Shown one piece after another: positions 38,235 to 51,271 of a stretch of DNA of 64,000 nt. The notes under the pieces were generated by a model. It ran no database searches, was not told where the DNA came from, and was given only the letters and a program-made list of their open reading frames with translations. The stretch is taken from the NCBI GenBank assembly GCA_013398615.1, contig VZSR01001685.1:35949568-36013567 (forward strand), given 5' to 3'. The stretch is from Brachypodius melanocephalos. Its lineage: Eukaryota; Chordata; Aves; Passeriformes; Pycnonotidae. A program made the position numbers and the translations under genes. Positions within the stretch are counted from its first letter, which is position 1; the number at the start of each line of letters is the position of its first letter.

Positions 38235-39959
38235 GAAACAAACAACAAAAGCAGTCACCAAAAGCCCCTCAGATTAGAGAGAAAGCCTCGTGTAAGTCTA
38301 TCAAGATAACAATCATAACAAAACTGTTATCATTAGTCTCAGTAGAAAGAGTGCTTATACACAAACACAAAAGTAGATGGTTAGAATGAATGATTAAAAT
38401 GCATATTATACTGTGAGGCAAATCAAACGTGTATCCAGTTAGCTGGCAGTCCTCATCCATGGAAAAGCATTTCAAATATGCAACACAGTAATTAGAGGCT
38501 CATTGGTGCTAAAATTAGCAACAGAACTCCCCATCATTCCAGTACAGCCAAGGTTTTTATTAGCACTGCTACTGGTCCATCCAGCAATTCACAGTTCAGG
38601 ACTCAAGAATGAGCAGAAGCTCTGGTAATAGCGGAGTTTTGACAAAAGGCATTTTCTCCTTAAGTAAAATAAGAGGATTAATCATGAAATTACAAGTCTA
38701 CAAGTATCCCCATTATTTAGATTCCTGGAGTCCCAAGAGGGAATTAATTTAACCTCTACTTACAAAGTGAAAAGTGCTTTTCTATCTGCCTTAATATTTA
38801 AATGTTATTTGTAAAGAAGCTCTCTGCTTTTGGTCATCTCTACAGGTAAACTGAGTGTTCTGAAGGCTTGCATTTTAAAGAAAATTACTGACTATACACA
38901 CACTCACCAGGTACATAGAATTTAAGAGCTACAATATATTTTCCTAGAAAGGTTAGAAGTGGCTGATGCACACACTTAAAAGATGTGTGGAAACAGCCTT
39001 ACTTTCACCACTCACACCCTGCAGAGTTTCTCCGCTTGTGGCATTGGGTCACTGCTTTCTACTCACAATAACTGTACAAAAGATGTTATGACTAATGCAG
39101 CAAAAGGGCTGTTCTCACAGACACCAAAGTAGTTCGCATCAGTGCTGCAAGACTCAGGAGTTTGAATCAGCACCTTTTACTGTGGCATGTTACTGGCCTC
39201 TAGAACATAAAGTCTGGAATTCTGGAACATGAAGTCTAGAATTAGCAACTGAACTTTCAAAACAGGAGTAGGAATCTCTAAAGGTAGCTTCAACACCAAA
39301 TACTAAGCCATTGCTAATATCCCAATAGTCCTGTCTTAGTCTAGCTCTAAGCCAGCAAATACAAGCAGTGGGAACCCAAACTGCCTGAGAGGTGAAGCAG
39401 AACTGTTCTTTGATAATCTTGGGTCATTAATTAGTATTTTTTGACCCATATGGAAGGCACTTTTAAAGATTATTGCAATATAAAAAATGCTTTGTTTTGT
39501 TTCCTACTCTAAGACAGCAACAAGAGAAGTTCAAAAGGAAAAGGATGTTAAATAGCAGAATGACACCTTGGTGTAAAGACACACAGTCTTGCTAACATCA
39601 GTATGAAACCAAACAGACTTAAACAAAATCCACATACATAACTGAGAAAAACTCTTCAATCAAAGTCAGGTATGCAAAAATAATTCCACAACAACAAACT
39701 AGTGTTCTTCCTTCCCTTCTCCCATTTACCTCTACAAGTACCTTACTTTCCTGTTTGTTTTCTGTCTCTGCTCTTACCTTGTTCCCTGTTTTACACAGTG
39801 AAAAAAGTGACTGCACAAATAGGAATCACAAGGGCATAGCTTTAAGCTAGCGTTTAGTGAGTTAGAGATTACTTCTTTGCTCCTGCAGGACCAGCTCCAA
39901 ATAGCATTTAATGTTTCATCTGCATCACTTCTCCATATTTTAGTAGATCTGTAAGTACT
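38235..39959. other. FBXO43 5' intron, nothing recognised
   Basis: AT-rich DNA upstream of the FBXO43 start exon. Short chance frames only. Confidence 0.55.
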
Positions 39960-40890
39960 TGTGTCCCCCAACACTTGATCCTGGGCCCACTATAGTCCAA
40001 GTTATTCATCAGTGACTCAGATGAAAGGGGCAGATGCTCCTCAGCAAGTTCACTGATGGCACAAAGCTGGGAGGAGCAGCCAATACCCCAGAGGGCTGTG
40101 CAGCCCTTCAGAAAGACCTGGGCAGGCTGGAGAGATGGGCAGAGTGGAACCACCTGAAACTCAAAGGCAAATGCAGCTCCTGCACCTGGGGAGGAACCCC
40201 AGGAACCAGTACAGGATGGGGGCTGACTGCTGGGAAGCAGCTCTGCAGAGAAAGTCCTGGTGGACAGCAAAATGTCCATGAGCCAGCACTGTGTACCCAA
40301 GAAGGCCAAGGGTACCCTGTGGTGCATTAGGAAAAGTGTTGCCAGCTGGTCGAGGGAGGTGATCCTGACCCTCTGCTCAGCCCTGTTGAGGCCTTACCTG
40401 GAGTGCCATGTCCAGCTCAGAGATTTCCAGTTCAAGAAAGACAAATAAATACTAGAGAGAGTCCAGTAGAACCATGGAGATCATTAAGGGACTGGAACAC
40501 ACCTCAGTTATGAGGAAAGGCTGAGGAAGCTGGGCCTGTATAGCCTGGAGAAGGGACCTTATCAATATCTATCAGTATCTGAAGGGAGGATATCAAAAGG
40601 ATGCAGCCAGGCTCTTCCTGGTGGTGCCAAGTGATAGCGAAAGAGGCAGTGGGCAGAAACTGGTGTATAGAAAGTTCCACCTGAACATGAGAAAAAAGTG
40701 CTTTACTGGGAGGATGACAAAACACCGGAATCAGCTGCCCAGAGAGTTCATGGGGTTTCCTTCTCTGGAGATATTCAACAGCCATTTGGACATAATCCTG
40801 AGTAATGTGCTCTGAGGACCCTGCTCAAGCAGGAAAGTTGGACTAGATGATCTCCAGTGGTCTCTTCCAATCTCACACATTCTGGGATGC
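39960..40890 (+). mobile_element. CR1 LINE, longest copy in the window (about 930 bases)
   Basis: It starts in the reverse-transcriptase region (GATCCTGGGCCCAC, CACTGATGGCACAAAGCTGG). It runs through the ORF2 end and the conserved 3' part (GAAACTGGTGTATAGAAAGT, GTTGGACTAGATGATCTCCA) to ACATTCTGGGATG. The frames at 40034-40330 and 40621-40815 are remnants of it. Antisense to FBXO43. Confidence 0.93.
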
Positions 40891-41878
40891 CATGTTATTA
40901 GGCTGAAAAGGGTTTGTTGTGAACCAGAAAATAACTTTTTCCTATATTTTTAAAGGTATGAAATCTCTGTTCAGCAAACTGCCGCACTTCAGTGAATAAT
41001 TCATGCCATGAGCAAAGGACCACATGAGCATAGCTCTTTTTTTAAGAGGATGAAGACCTATAAGAAATCAGTCATAGTAAGAGGGCATTACCTTCACTAG
41101 TCTACAAGAAGAATAGGGATTTCATTTTTATGCTGAATTTTGGAAAACATCAGTTAGTTAGCAAACATTTCCAGTAGATATTATTTCCAAAAATGTTGAT
41201 AGGCAGATTTAAGCTGGATGCTACAGCAGCTGTCCAAAATCTCAAGCCCACAAAAAAAAAAAAAAAAAATTACATCTCCACAATTATCTTTAAAAATGCT
41301 AGTATTTCCCTTACATACAGTCAAACTAACCACACATTTAACAAAAGCCCAAAGGCTTCCAGGCTTAGAAAATTAATTTTCAGGCAGCATGATGAAGAAA
41401 CCAAAGGAAAATCTCATGCTTGCCGTTTCATTCTCAGGCATTCAATGGGACAACTGAAAACAGAAAAAAAATTTGAAATATTACAGTATGAAAGAAATTA
41501 AGCAGACTTGTGTTTCGAGTGACGTAAAAAATCACAGCAAACCAAGATTTTGCAGCTGTAAGGGAGGTCAGAACAGCTGAGTTAAAGATATGTTTGTAGC
41601 TCAAGTGGTAGACTATAATGCTGTACAGAAGCCAGCGTCCGGCAGGGGGAGCTTGTGAGCTCACGGCATTGATTCGGCTGTTAGAAAACATTACAGGATC
41701 ATATAAATAAAATTGCTAATTGACACTGAGTGAACAGTGGCCGTCCATTAAGCTTCATTTCGGTTCTTTTCTATACATCTCCATTCATTCATACATTTTT
41801 ATACTTATCTTTACTTCTTTACTCCCTACTCCACAATTTTGAGCCCTCATGCAGTCTTGCTTTCAGCCCTGAGGCCCC
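40891..41878. other. Spacer between two CR1 copies
   Basis: AT-rich with a poly-A patch near 41251-41269. A tRNA-like A-box at 41597-41608 lacks a credible B-box at the right distance. Confidence 0.5.
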
Positions 41879-42345
41879 CAAAATAAGAAGGACATGGACA
41901 TGTTGGAGCAAGTCCAGAAGAGGAACATGAAAATAATCAGAGGTCTGGAGCACTTCTTCTCTGAAGACAATCGGAGACAGTGGGGTTTGCTCAGCCTGGA
42001 GAAGAGAAGCCTTCAGGGAAATGTAATTGTAGCCTTTCAGTACCCAATGGGGTCATCAAGACTTTTCACAAGCACATTTGGTGATAAAACAAGGCAGCAA
42101 GGGCTTTAAACTAAAAGAAGGAAAGTTAGGTTAGATGCTAGGAAGAAAATCTTCACTATAAGGGCAACAAGAAACTGGAACAGGTTGCCCAGAGAAGTCG
42201 TGGAAGCTCCATCACTAACAGTGTTCAAGGTCACCTTGAATGTGGCTCAGAACAACCTGATCTGGTAGAAGGTGCCCCTGCCCACAGAAGGGGCTCAGAA
42301 CTGGATCTTTAACGCCCCTTACAACCTGAACCATTCTATGATTTA
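41879..42345 (+). mobile_element. CR1 LINE, 5'-truncated copy
   Basis: Hallmarks include GAAACTGGAACAGGTTGCCC, CAACCTGATCTGGTAGAAGG and the end AACCATTCTATGATTTA. The upstream part (TGGAGCAAGTCCAGAAGAGG) is the usual CR1 text. Confidence 0.92.
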
Positions 42346-43555
42346 TAGCAAACCCCAGTATCACCTCAAACTTGTAGATAATTTTTTCCAAAATGTATTA
42401 CCTGTAAAAATTGTAAAAATTAAACTTTAATTTAACACAAGGTCTCATTTTACAAATACAGAAGGAAAAGCCTTTCAGAGGTGCTGTACATTTCTCATAA
42501 TAAAACAAGATTCTATTTCCATTCCTAAGAGATACCTAATAAAATCTCTTATAACAACTACTTTTTATAAACACTTCTATTTTATCATGCAAATTTAATC
42601 TACTAAATTTGAGCCATAACACCACACCTTTTTCATTTGGGGATCTTTAACTAGTTCCTGAAAGTTTTCTTAACCTTGTCCTAGATGTCATCTAACAGAT
42701 GTGCAGGGAAGAAAAGGCTGGTCACACCACTAATCAGTTACAGAAGAAGTAACAAAATCCATATCTACTAAGGATAGATTTATGTGCTCTGTGCATTTCT
42801 CATATCTATTATTAATTTTGCAGTTCTCAAATCAATTTACCAATCAACTGTAAACTTTCTGGGAGTTTACTGGACAAAATAATTCATATTGAGAGACCCA
42901 AACAAAATTTAGGACAGGATTCACAGATTTAGACAAGGAATAATTTCTAACAAGTTTAGTCTTAGCAAGCACCCTAAAGAAGTAAGAATGTTGGTTGCTA
43001 GAAGGCAATGTAAATGCTGTCTCCAACTTAGACATAAATTCTAGGATGGAGTCACACCTGTTGCTAGCAATTTATAATCCTTAGTACTACACACAGAACC
43101 GTTATGCACTGAACAAGACATTTTCTGCCTTTTTAAAATCACTGTTCACCACTGCTAACAAAACAGATAAAGACAAAGTATTGGTGATACAGAAGTATTT
43201 TCTCTGATATTTAAACAGATATAGTATCTGCAGTAAAACAGACTCTGCTCTTTGACCCCAAAGTCACCTATACCTTCAAAGGTAATACTACTGAAGATGA
43301 CATAGCTAAGTCCTATCCGCATGAAGTGGGCCACTTACCCTAATTTGTGAAGCAAATCAAAATCTTCCAATGCAAAAGCGCTGTATTCAAAGTATTGCTT
43401 ATGCCTAGGGATAACTTGAAGTGGGAAAGGATGTGGAGAGAAGAGAGGTGCAAGAGAAACATTACCCAGCTGAGACAGTTTCCTGTTCACATGTATATAT
43501 GTAAACTGCAATACCTAATTACCCAGCGATGGCGATAATTGAGATTTAGCTGAGG
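42346..43555. other. Sequence upstream of the FBXO43-side CpG island
   Basis: AT-rich with no recognisable coding or repeat structure. A minus-strand donor-like site (GTAATT) at about 43520 could end a non-coding FBXO43 first exon, but it is weak. Confidence 0.4.
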
Positions 43556-44235
43556 ACTAGCAGCCGAGGGTCCCTCAGTCACCTGGGATGTCGGAGACGA
43601 GCAAAGCAACCGCTCCGCCCTCTCGTCTGGCAAACCGGTGGGCACAGGGGCAGAGCCTAGAGGCCGCCCTACCACCGGGTGCAGCTGAGGCGGCGGCGGG
43701 GCACCCCTAGCAGGGCTGAAGGCGAGGAGCAGGAGTGAAGGTGGGCTGGAGGAACTTCAGCAGCTCTCGCCGCCCGGGTCCGGGCCCGTTGCCCTTGGCG
43801 AGGAGCCGCTTCGCCCCTCCCCACCCACACCGGCCCCCGCGTGCGGCCGCCGCCGCTTTTCCCTCGCTCGGGTTTGAACTACCCGCCCTCACCAACCGCT
43901 GCCTCCCCGCCCCCTCTGCTCTCGGCCCCGGCCGGAGACTGAGGAGACTGGGAGTGCCCAGCGCGCTCCTCAGGAACGTCAGGGAAGGCCGGCGAGCCTT
44001 GCTCCGCTCCTCACACTTTACACTTCAGCCCCGCGGCTCCCGCCGCACCCAGTCCACTATCAAAGCGCCCCTGAGTCGTTCCTGCCCCTGCTCTGCTTCC
44101 CCTGAGGAGCCCAGCGAGGGCGAAGGTTTCCCGCCTCTGCCGGAGCCCGCTCCGCTCTCTACGGTGGAGGGGAATGGGGGGCGGAGGCGCAGGGGCGCCG
44201 GCGCTAAGGGGTGGCTCAGGGGCGCCTGAGGCATT
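43556..44235. promoter_or_regulatory. CpG island, probable FBXO43 promoter
   Basis: About 680 bases, GC-rich and dense in CpG, upstream of FBXO43 and lacking protein homology. Open frames on both strands (164 codons at 43735-44229, 75 codons at 44011-44238) reflect composition. Assignment to FBXO43 rather than POLR2K is positional inference. Confidence 0.65.
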
Positions 44236-44620
44236 CACAGCTAATAACCCTTATCTGCACCACAGCCTTTAAGCTTGGGTTATAAGGGTGCTAATTAATT
44301 TGAGTTAATTAGCACCTCTTTACCCGACAGCCCAGGACTCAGTCACAGAGAGTTTGTCAAGTACATTGCCTTCAAAGCAGTCGGGTGAAGGATCCCCGGC
44401 ACCAGCAGCGCACTGGTTGTCCTCGAGTCTCCCCAGGTAATTTTTGCCAGAGATTCCAGGAAGGACCATTCTCCTTGGCTACAGTGTAGAGGGCATTTTT
44501 TCTCACCTTGTCCTGTCGTGAATGGCCTAAGGGGTACTCCTGTTTAATTTGTTGAAAAGCTTGTAGTTATTCAGAACCTGGCGCCTGGGTTTTGCTGTGG
44601 TTTTAGTTTTTCTGTATACT

Positions 44621-44837
44621 AAAAAAAACCAAAAAACTAACCAAACCCCAAACAAAAAACACCAAACAAACAAACAAACAAAAAACCCCAAAAAAACCAA
44701 CCAAACAAAGACAATCAAAACCACCACCACAAAAAAAACAAACCCAAAACCAAAACAAACAAAAACCCCAAAACAACAACAAAAAAACCAACAACAAAAA
44801 ACCGACCCAAACCAAACAAACATAAACCCCCCAAAAC
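44621..44837 (+). repeat. A/C-only low-complexity tract
   Basis: Of 217 bases all but five (T at 44638, 44715, 44823; G at 44710, 44804) are A or C. It is built from AAAC, AACC and CCAAA words without a fixed period. The long frames on either strand here are artefacts. Confidence 0.95.
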
Positions 44838-45568
44838 TACGACTACGTGGATGCCTGTTTCTCCTGGGCTCTGTAAGGATAACGTGAGGCTTCACACCGG
44901 TGGGATGGGGAATGTCAGACCTGAATGAGAGACTTAAAACCGACTCTTATAAGCAACATGTACATTTTAATAAGCAAACTCCCGGCTTGAGTAACGCAAC
45001 CCCTGCTCGTCGGGTCTAGCAATTTCTCAGCCTTCCCTTTCGGCAACTCCGCTCCTCCAAGCTCTCGCATCACTCCTGGCATGAGGCAGCCTGAGAGGGA
45101 CCCGAGGAAACAAGGGCTTAAAAATTCCCGACCCAGAGCCGGCGGAAACTGACATTTTTATGGAAAGAATATCGGTTTATTTGACTACAAGGGAACAGTT
45201 ATGGCTCAAAGGGGAAAGGCTCTTGGAGTATCTCCCGCTTCCTTTTTAAAAGGAGAAAACAGTAGAAACTTTCTTTAAGGTAATAGAACTTTCCTGAAAA
45301 TACTTTCTGTAGTACCGTCTGTTTCAGTTCAGGAAGGGAACAAAATTATTTTTCAGATATTTCTATTTATGTATAAAATACCTTCTCAGTAAAATTGGAA
45401 GCTTAGTAGTGGGACACAGCAACTGCAAGCTCTGTCTCTATCCCTCAAACCTGGACGGATTTATGCAAGCTGGATCAAAAATATCCAATAAATTTAACAA
45501 GTCGTAATTGCGGCATTTTATGCAATACACAGAAGTGTCACATTAGAAAATGTGTTTTAACAAAAAGT

Positions 45569-45685
45569 CCCCCTCCCAAAACCCCACCCCAAAACCCCCC
45601 CAAGCCCAAAACAAACAAACAAAATCCCAAACCAGAACAAACAAACAAACAAACAAAAACAAACAACCCCCACCCAACCAAAACC
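45569..45685 (+). repeat. A/C-only low-complexity tract
   Basis: 117 bases with four non-A/C positions (45574, 45604, 45625, 45635). The 5' half is C-rich (CCCCAAAA-like) and the 3' half is AAAC repeats. Confidence 0.93.
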
Positions 45686-47459
45686 TCAGAACGCTACTTC
45701 TAACAAGTGAAACGAGGTAAGACATTCTGCAACACTCGCACCGCGCTCGGCTGAATTTCCTTCCCCCGTCAAAAGTACCTTTATCCTTGTGTCTTCCCCA
45801 TCTCGACAGACAAGCCTCTCTTCCCATTTATCTGCCAATTCCCCAAGGACTGCTTCACTTTACGGGACAGTGGGAGTTTCCCACACAGTCTCAACACTCT
45901 CTGCTACTTTAAATCCAAAGGAGCATCTTTAGGGCTAGAATTTACCAGCACATGGCAATGGGACTTACCAAAGTGCTCCTCTCGTAAGGGGCGGATTTTA
46001 TCGGAAACGGCTAAAGTAACCGAAGCTTTAAGATTTGGTAAAGCATCCTATTTTTCCAAGGGAATGTTTAAAAGATGCCAATAATCTAACGATTACATTA
46101 TTTTTTTATTAATAATGGAGATATTATTTTCACAGGATTAACTGAATTTTTCATGGAGATATTTTTAGTCTTTTAAAATTTGTCCGTTTGACAAGCGCAT
46201 TTTTAAAATATTAACGAGCCTAGAGAAATAATATCGGGGAGGTTTCATTCGCTTTTTTAGGAGTTGGTAATTTCTTACCATGCGTTTACCAAGAAAGATA
46301 TAGCTCAGGCTGTTTTTCTCCTCTGTTCAAACCTCTCGGTACCCACCCATACCCGCGGCTCCATAGCGAAGGAGAGGATGCAAGTAGTACCCTATAACAG
46401 TACCTCTGCCTTTTACAAACCATTTTTCTTGTCCGTGCTTTATTCTGGCACTCCAAAAGTTATGTTTAGCTTTATTTTTACAGAGCAGTGTGAAGAAGCA
46501 AGTCTAAAGTCATTACTGCGATTTCATGACGTTTAATTTAAACACACAATTAGGAAAACTAAAACTATTTATTAGTGAGCTCATTTTAGGTAAGTTACAA
46601 GTCATATATGAAGGTGATTCGCTGGTAGAAGATCAATTAATTACAACTCATAGAACTTCATCCGTATTAATTTGGATGCTTAGGAAACAATTTTTATTCA
46701 GTATTCAGAAACAGACCTTTCCTTAAACTAGAGAACCTTTGAATGATCCAGTAAATTGCCATATTCACAAAATATAGTATTCGTTAAACATTGGGGGGAG
46801 GGGGGGGGGGAGAGGAGAGAGAAATAAAGCTAAGATACCTAATTCTACAAACTGTCAGTCGAAGATACAAAATTCCTACCGCCAGCGAGGCGGAGCCAAT
46901 GCCAAAGAGCAACCGGTGTCGTTTCAAATCTTGCCTGCACTATTTTTATTATGTATTCAGTACATCGGGAAGCGCCGACATTACGAAACTTCTTTCATAA
47001 CAGAACCTTACACTTAAAATGTGCAATATATATATTTGTAGTATGTAAGTTTGGCTTCGTGTGGGTACACATGATACCGACCACAGAGTCAAAATATCGA
47101 GATGCCGGGTTTATCCACGAATTTTATGTGAAATGCTTCTGAAAACTGAGAGGTAAAACATCTCAGGGTGGTTTAAAACTCCTCAGCCGTCTGACCAGAG
47201 CTGGCGCGGGGCATTCTCTGTCCCGAGTATGGTGGGTACAGCTAAATAAAAGTGTGAAAACACCGGGTACCTTGGGGCTGATTTTACCTAACCACGCAGT
47301 TGCCTGCTTCCTTCATTGACAACTGACACTGCTATTCATTTGGAAGCTTGTGTCTTAAAATAATCAGTGTGAGGTTTTTTTATTTGTTTGGTGGGTTTGT
47401 TTGTTTGTGGTTTTTTCCCAGTTGCTTAACACCCAGAACTGAATATTTATTACTTTCTC

Positions 47460-47780
47460 AGCCTTATTACTATTCATAGCGCAGAGGCTGAAGCTGGCGC
47501 GGGGCGAAGCGCGGTCCGCCCCTGCGGGCGCCGGGCGCTCGTCATCAGCGTGCGCCGGGGACGCGGTGAGGCTGGCGGAGCTGCGGGAGCCGGTGGGCGG
47601 CGCGGGGCTGCTGCGAGCCTTTGGGTGTTCCCTTCGCTGCTGGGCGGTGGTGGTGTGGCTGTGTCTTCGTGGGCTTCTCTCCTGCGTGCCAGACCCGCGG
47701 GACGGTGGGGGAGGCCGGAATTGGGGGGATGGGGAGCCTTGGGCCTGATGGGTGTGAGAAGGGCTGTCTGCCCTTCTCTT
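47460..47780 (+). promoter_or_regulatory. POLR2K: CpG island, probable POLR2K promoter and first exon
   Basis: A GC-rich, CpG-dense block about 2.1 kb upstream of the POLR2K start-codon exon, which itself begins three bases before its ATG and so needs an upstream non-coding exon. A candidate donor GACGCG|GTGAGG lies near 47565. The exact first exon is not resolved. Confidence 0.65.
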
Positions 47781-47846
47781 TCTTGGGGTCTGCGGGACGT
47801 GAGGGAGCGGGTTGGCCTTTACTCTTACGGGTGCATAAAAGATGCT

Positions 47847-48196
47847 CGGAGAGGGGACCTCATTAATACGTAAAAATATCTGGAGCGGGGGGTGCCAAGA
47901 AGATAAAGCTAGGCTCCTCTTGGTGGTGCCAGGCACTAGGACAATAGGTAGCAGGCAAAAACTGAGGCACAGGAAGTTCCATCTGAACAGGAGGAAGAGC
48001 TTTACTGTGCGAGTGACTGCGCACTGGAAGAGATTTTTCAGAGAGGTTGTGGAGTGCCCCTCACTGGAGATAGTCAAGAACTGTCTGGGTGCACTCCTGT
48101 ATCATGTGCTCTAGAATGATCCCGTGTAAGCAGGGACGTTGGACCAGATGACCCACAGTGGTTCCTTCCAGCCTTTCCCTTTCTGTGATTTGGTGA
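47847..48196 (+). mobile_element. CR1 LINE, 5'-truncated copy
   Basis: It contains GAGAGGGGACCTCATTAATA, GAGGCACAGGAAGTTCCATC, GCAGGGACGTTGGACCAGAT and a TTTCTGTGATT end. It directly abuts the island and probably lies in the first POLR2K intron, in sense orientation. Confidence 0.92.
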
Positions 48197-49861
48197 GGTG
48201 CTCTTTGCACATCCCCGCCTCTCTGCAGTGGATTCTGGCTGCACCCTAGCACATGTTGGTGCATTGCTGGGCCTGTTGGCTCTGTCAGCTTGGTGGCACT
48301 TGGGGCTGCAGGGTGTGTGAAGGCCAGCTAGACTATGGCACCTCTCTCCAAAACACAGAACTGTAGTTCACTGCTGCCCTTTGCAGCAATGTAATTTTGC
48401 TGCACAAGCAGCACTAACCCAAGTTATTTAACTACAACTGTGATCCACCTTCGTTCAGCTTTGTGTTTTTAGAAGAGTCTTCTGCTTTCCAGTGCTAATG
48501 GGTGACTGCTCATATTTTACTGCAATGTGCTGACACAAAAAAACCTGTAGCACACATGAGTTAAGATGTCACTATGATTGTGGTGTAGCATACTTCAAGG
48601 CTATAGAGGTTAATGGATTCTTTCCAGTTCTCTTAAATGGAGTGACATAGCGGGAGTTTTAACAAGATGGTGTGTCAAGTGTTGATCAGACTGTTAAAGC
48701 ATGAAATGTCCCTCTCCTGTTTTCAGTATCGTAGTTTTCCCAGCTGAATTTATGCTGAAACAAACTCTGAAGATGAGGGAAATAATCTTTGCTGTAATAT
48801 TAAGAAAAAGCATCTGAGAGCCTTTCTCATAAGAAGCATCAAGAAGCCTATTTAATGGCATAAAAGTTAGGAATTCTTGTATTCTGTGTCAGACAGAACA
48901 GCAATACCGAGACATCAGCCTCAATAAACCTAACAGGAAATACTCATGTTCTTGTCTCCACTTGCATTGGGTGAAAGAAGAAGTTTTTATGTATAGTAAC
49001 CACCTTAAAATTCGTGGTTGCAAGTACATTTACATGTTAGGATAGGATTACTTAAAGCTTGGTAGTGTGTGGAGTATATGTAACTATTTAGTTTGATGTA
49101 ATGAAGAAATACTTGAGTCTGAACAATCAAAACCATTATAGGGCATTAAGAGGTGTTTGAAGAATAGCATTGAGTTACCACTCTTGATTTGGTAGCATTC
49201 GAAGGGTCAAATTTCGTCTCTATGGCCCCTCATCGTTTGGGGTGGTTTTTATTTTGTTTTACTTTTTAATTCCTGCTACTCTTCTACCCACAGTCTGTTC
49301 CTAGTATTTCTAATACCTTAGAACAAGGAAAAATGTATAGGGTTAGCTAGTGTGTCAGAGGGGGAGGAAAGATGACAAGGCTTACCTTCTTTGTTAGCAC
49401 CATTGTTACATGAGTGATATATATAAGAAACTGTTGAATTTTATATTTCCAGCAAGGAAATTCTTAACACTGGCAGGAAGGAGGAAAGGAAATATTGCTC
49501 ATTGGTCTTTAATGTTTAAAATACTGTTTAATAGAAAATGTTGTGCTGTCCTCATCACTGGAGGTTTTCTATACCAGAGCGGTAAAGCTCTGTGAAACCT
49601 GATGTTACTTTGCTTTTAAGAAGTTGAACTAAATGACTTCCTGAAGTTTCTCTCAAACTGAACTAACCCATGTCCTGTGTATCAAATATAAATTGTTTGT
49701 ATTTACTTCTAAGGAAGTGATTTCATCTTCTGTTACCTTTAGCTTGAGATATTAAAATGATTGTGTATGCCTTGGGAAAAACAAACAAACAAACAAAAAC
49801 AAGAAACCAAAACCAACCCCAAACCTAAGCTAATGTGCATGTTGTGTATTTTTTGTTTTAG
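48197..49861. other. Probable POLR2K first intron
   Basis: No recognisable features apart from a 48-base A/C tract at 49777-49824, just before the acceptor. Confidence 0.55.
49777..49824 (+). repeat. Short A/C-only tract
   Basis: AAACAAAC repeats grading into CCAAAACC words, one G at 49803. It lies 37 bases upstream of the POLR2K start-codon exon. Confidence 0.9.
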
Positions 49862-51153
<1,292 letters not shown>

Positions 51154-51265
51154 TGTCTGCTGAAGACAGTGACTTCATGATATAATCTTTCTGATTATAA
51201 CTTCATTCTGTAAAACTGTTTGTGTGTAAACCCATGCTCTTATTTGTATTTTAAGAGATTGAAAT

Positions 51266-51271
51266 ATTAAA
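51266..51271 (+). terminator. POLR2K: Candidate polyadenylation signal of POLR2K
   Basis: ATTAAA 113 bases after the stop codon. A canonical AATAAA at 51488-51493 is an alternative. Confidence 0.45.

Larger units (their letters stand above)
44236..47459. other. AT-rich inter-island DNA with retained CpGs and two A/C tracts
   Basis: No gene recognised. CpGs are far commoner than in the introns (about 15 in 44881-45240 and about 45 in 46180-47300 by eye) although GC content is moderate. It contains A/C-only tracts at 44621-44837 and 45569-45685 and a short G-rich run at 46791-46810. Confidence 0.6.

Noticed and set aside
44527..44895. 122-codon minus-strand and 96-codon plus-strand frames.
   Set aside because: They are translations of an A/C-only tract, giving Phe/Val/Gly/Trp-rich or Lys/Thr/Asn-rich nonsense. 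No motif.
47364..48077. 237-codon minus-strand frame.
   Set aside because: It spans the antisense of a CR1 copy, a CpG island and a T/G stretch; not a gene.
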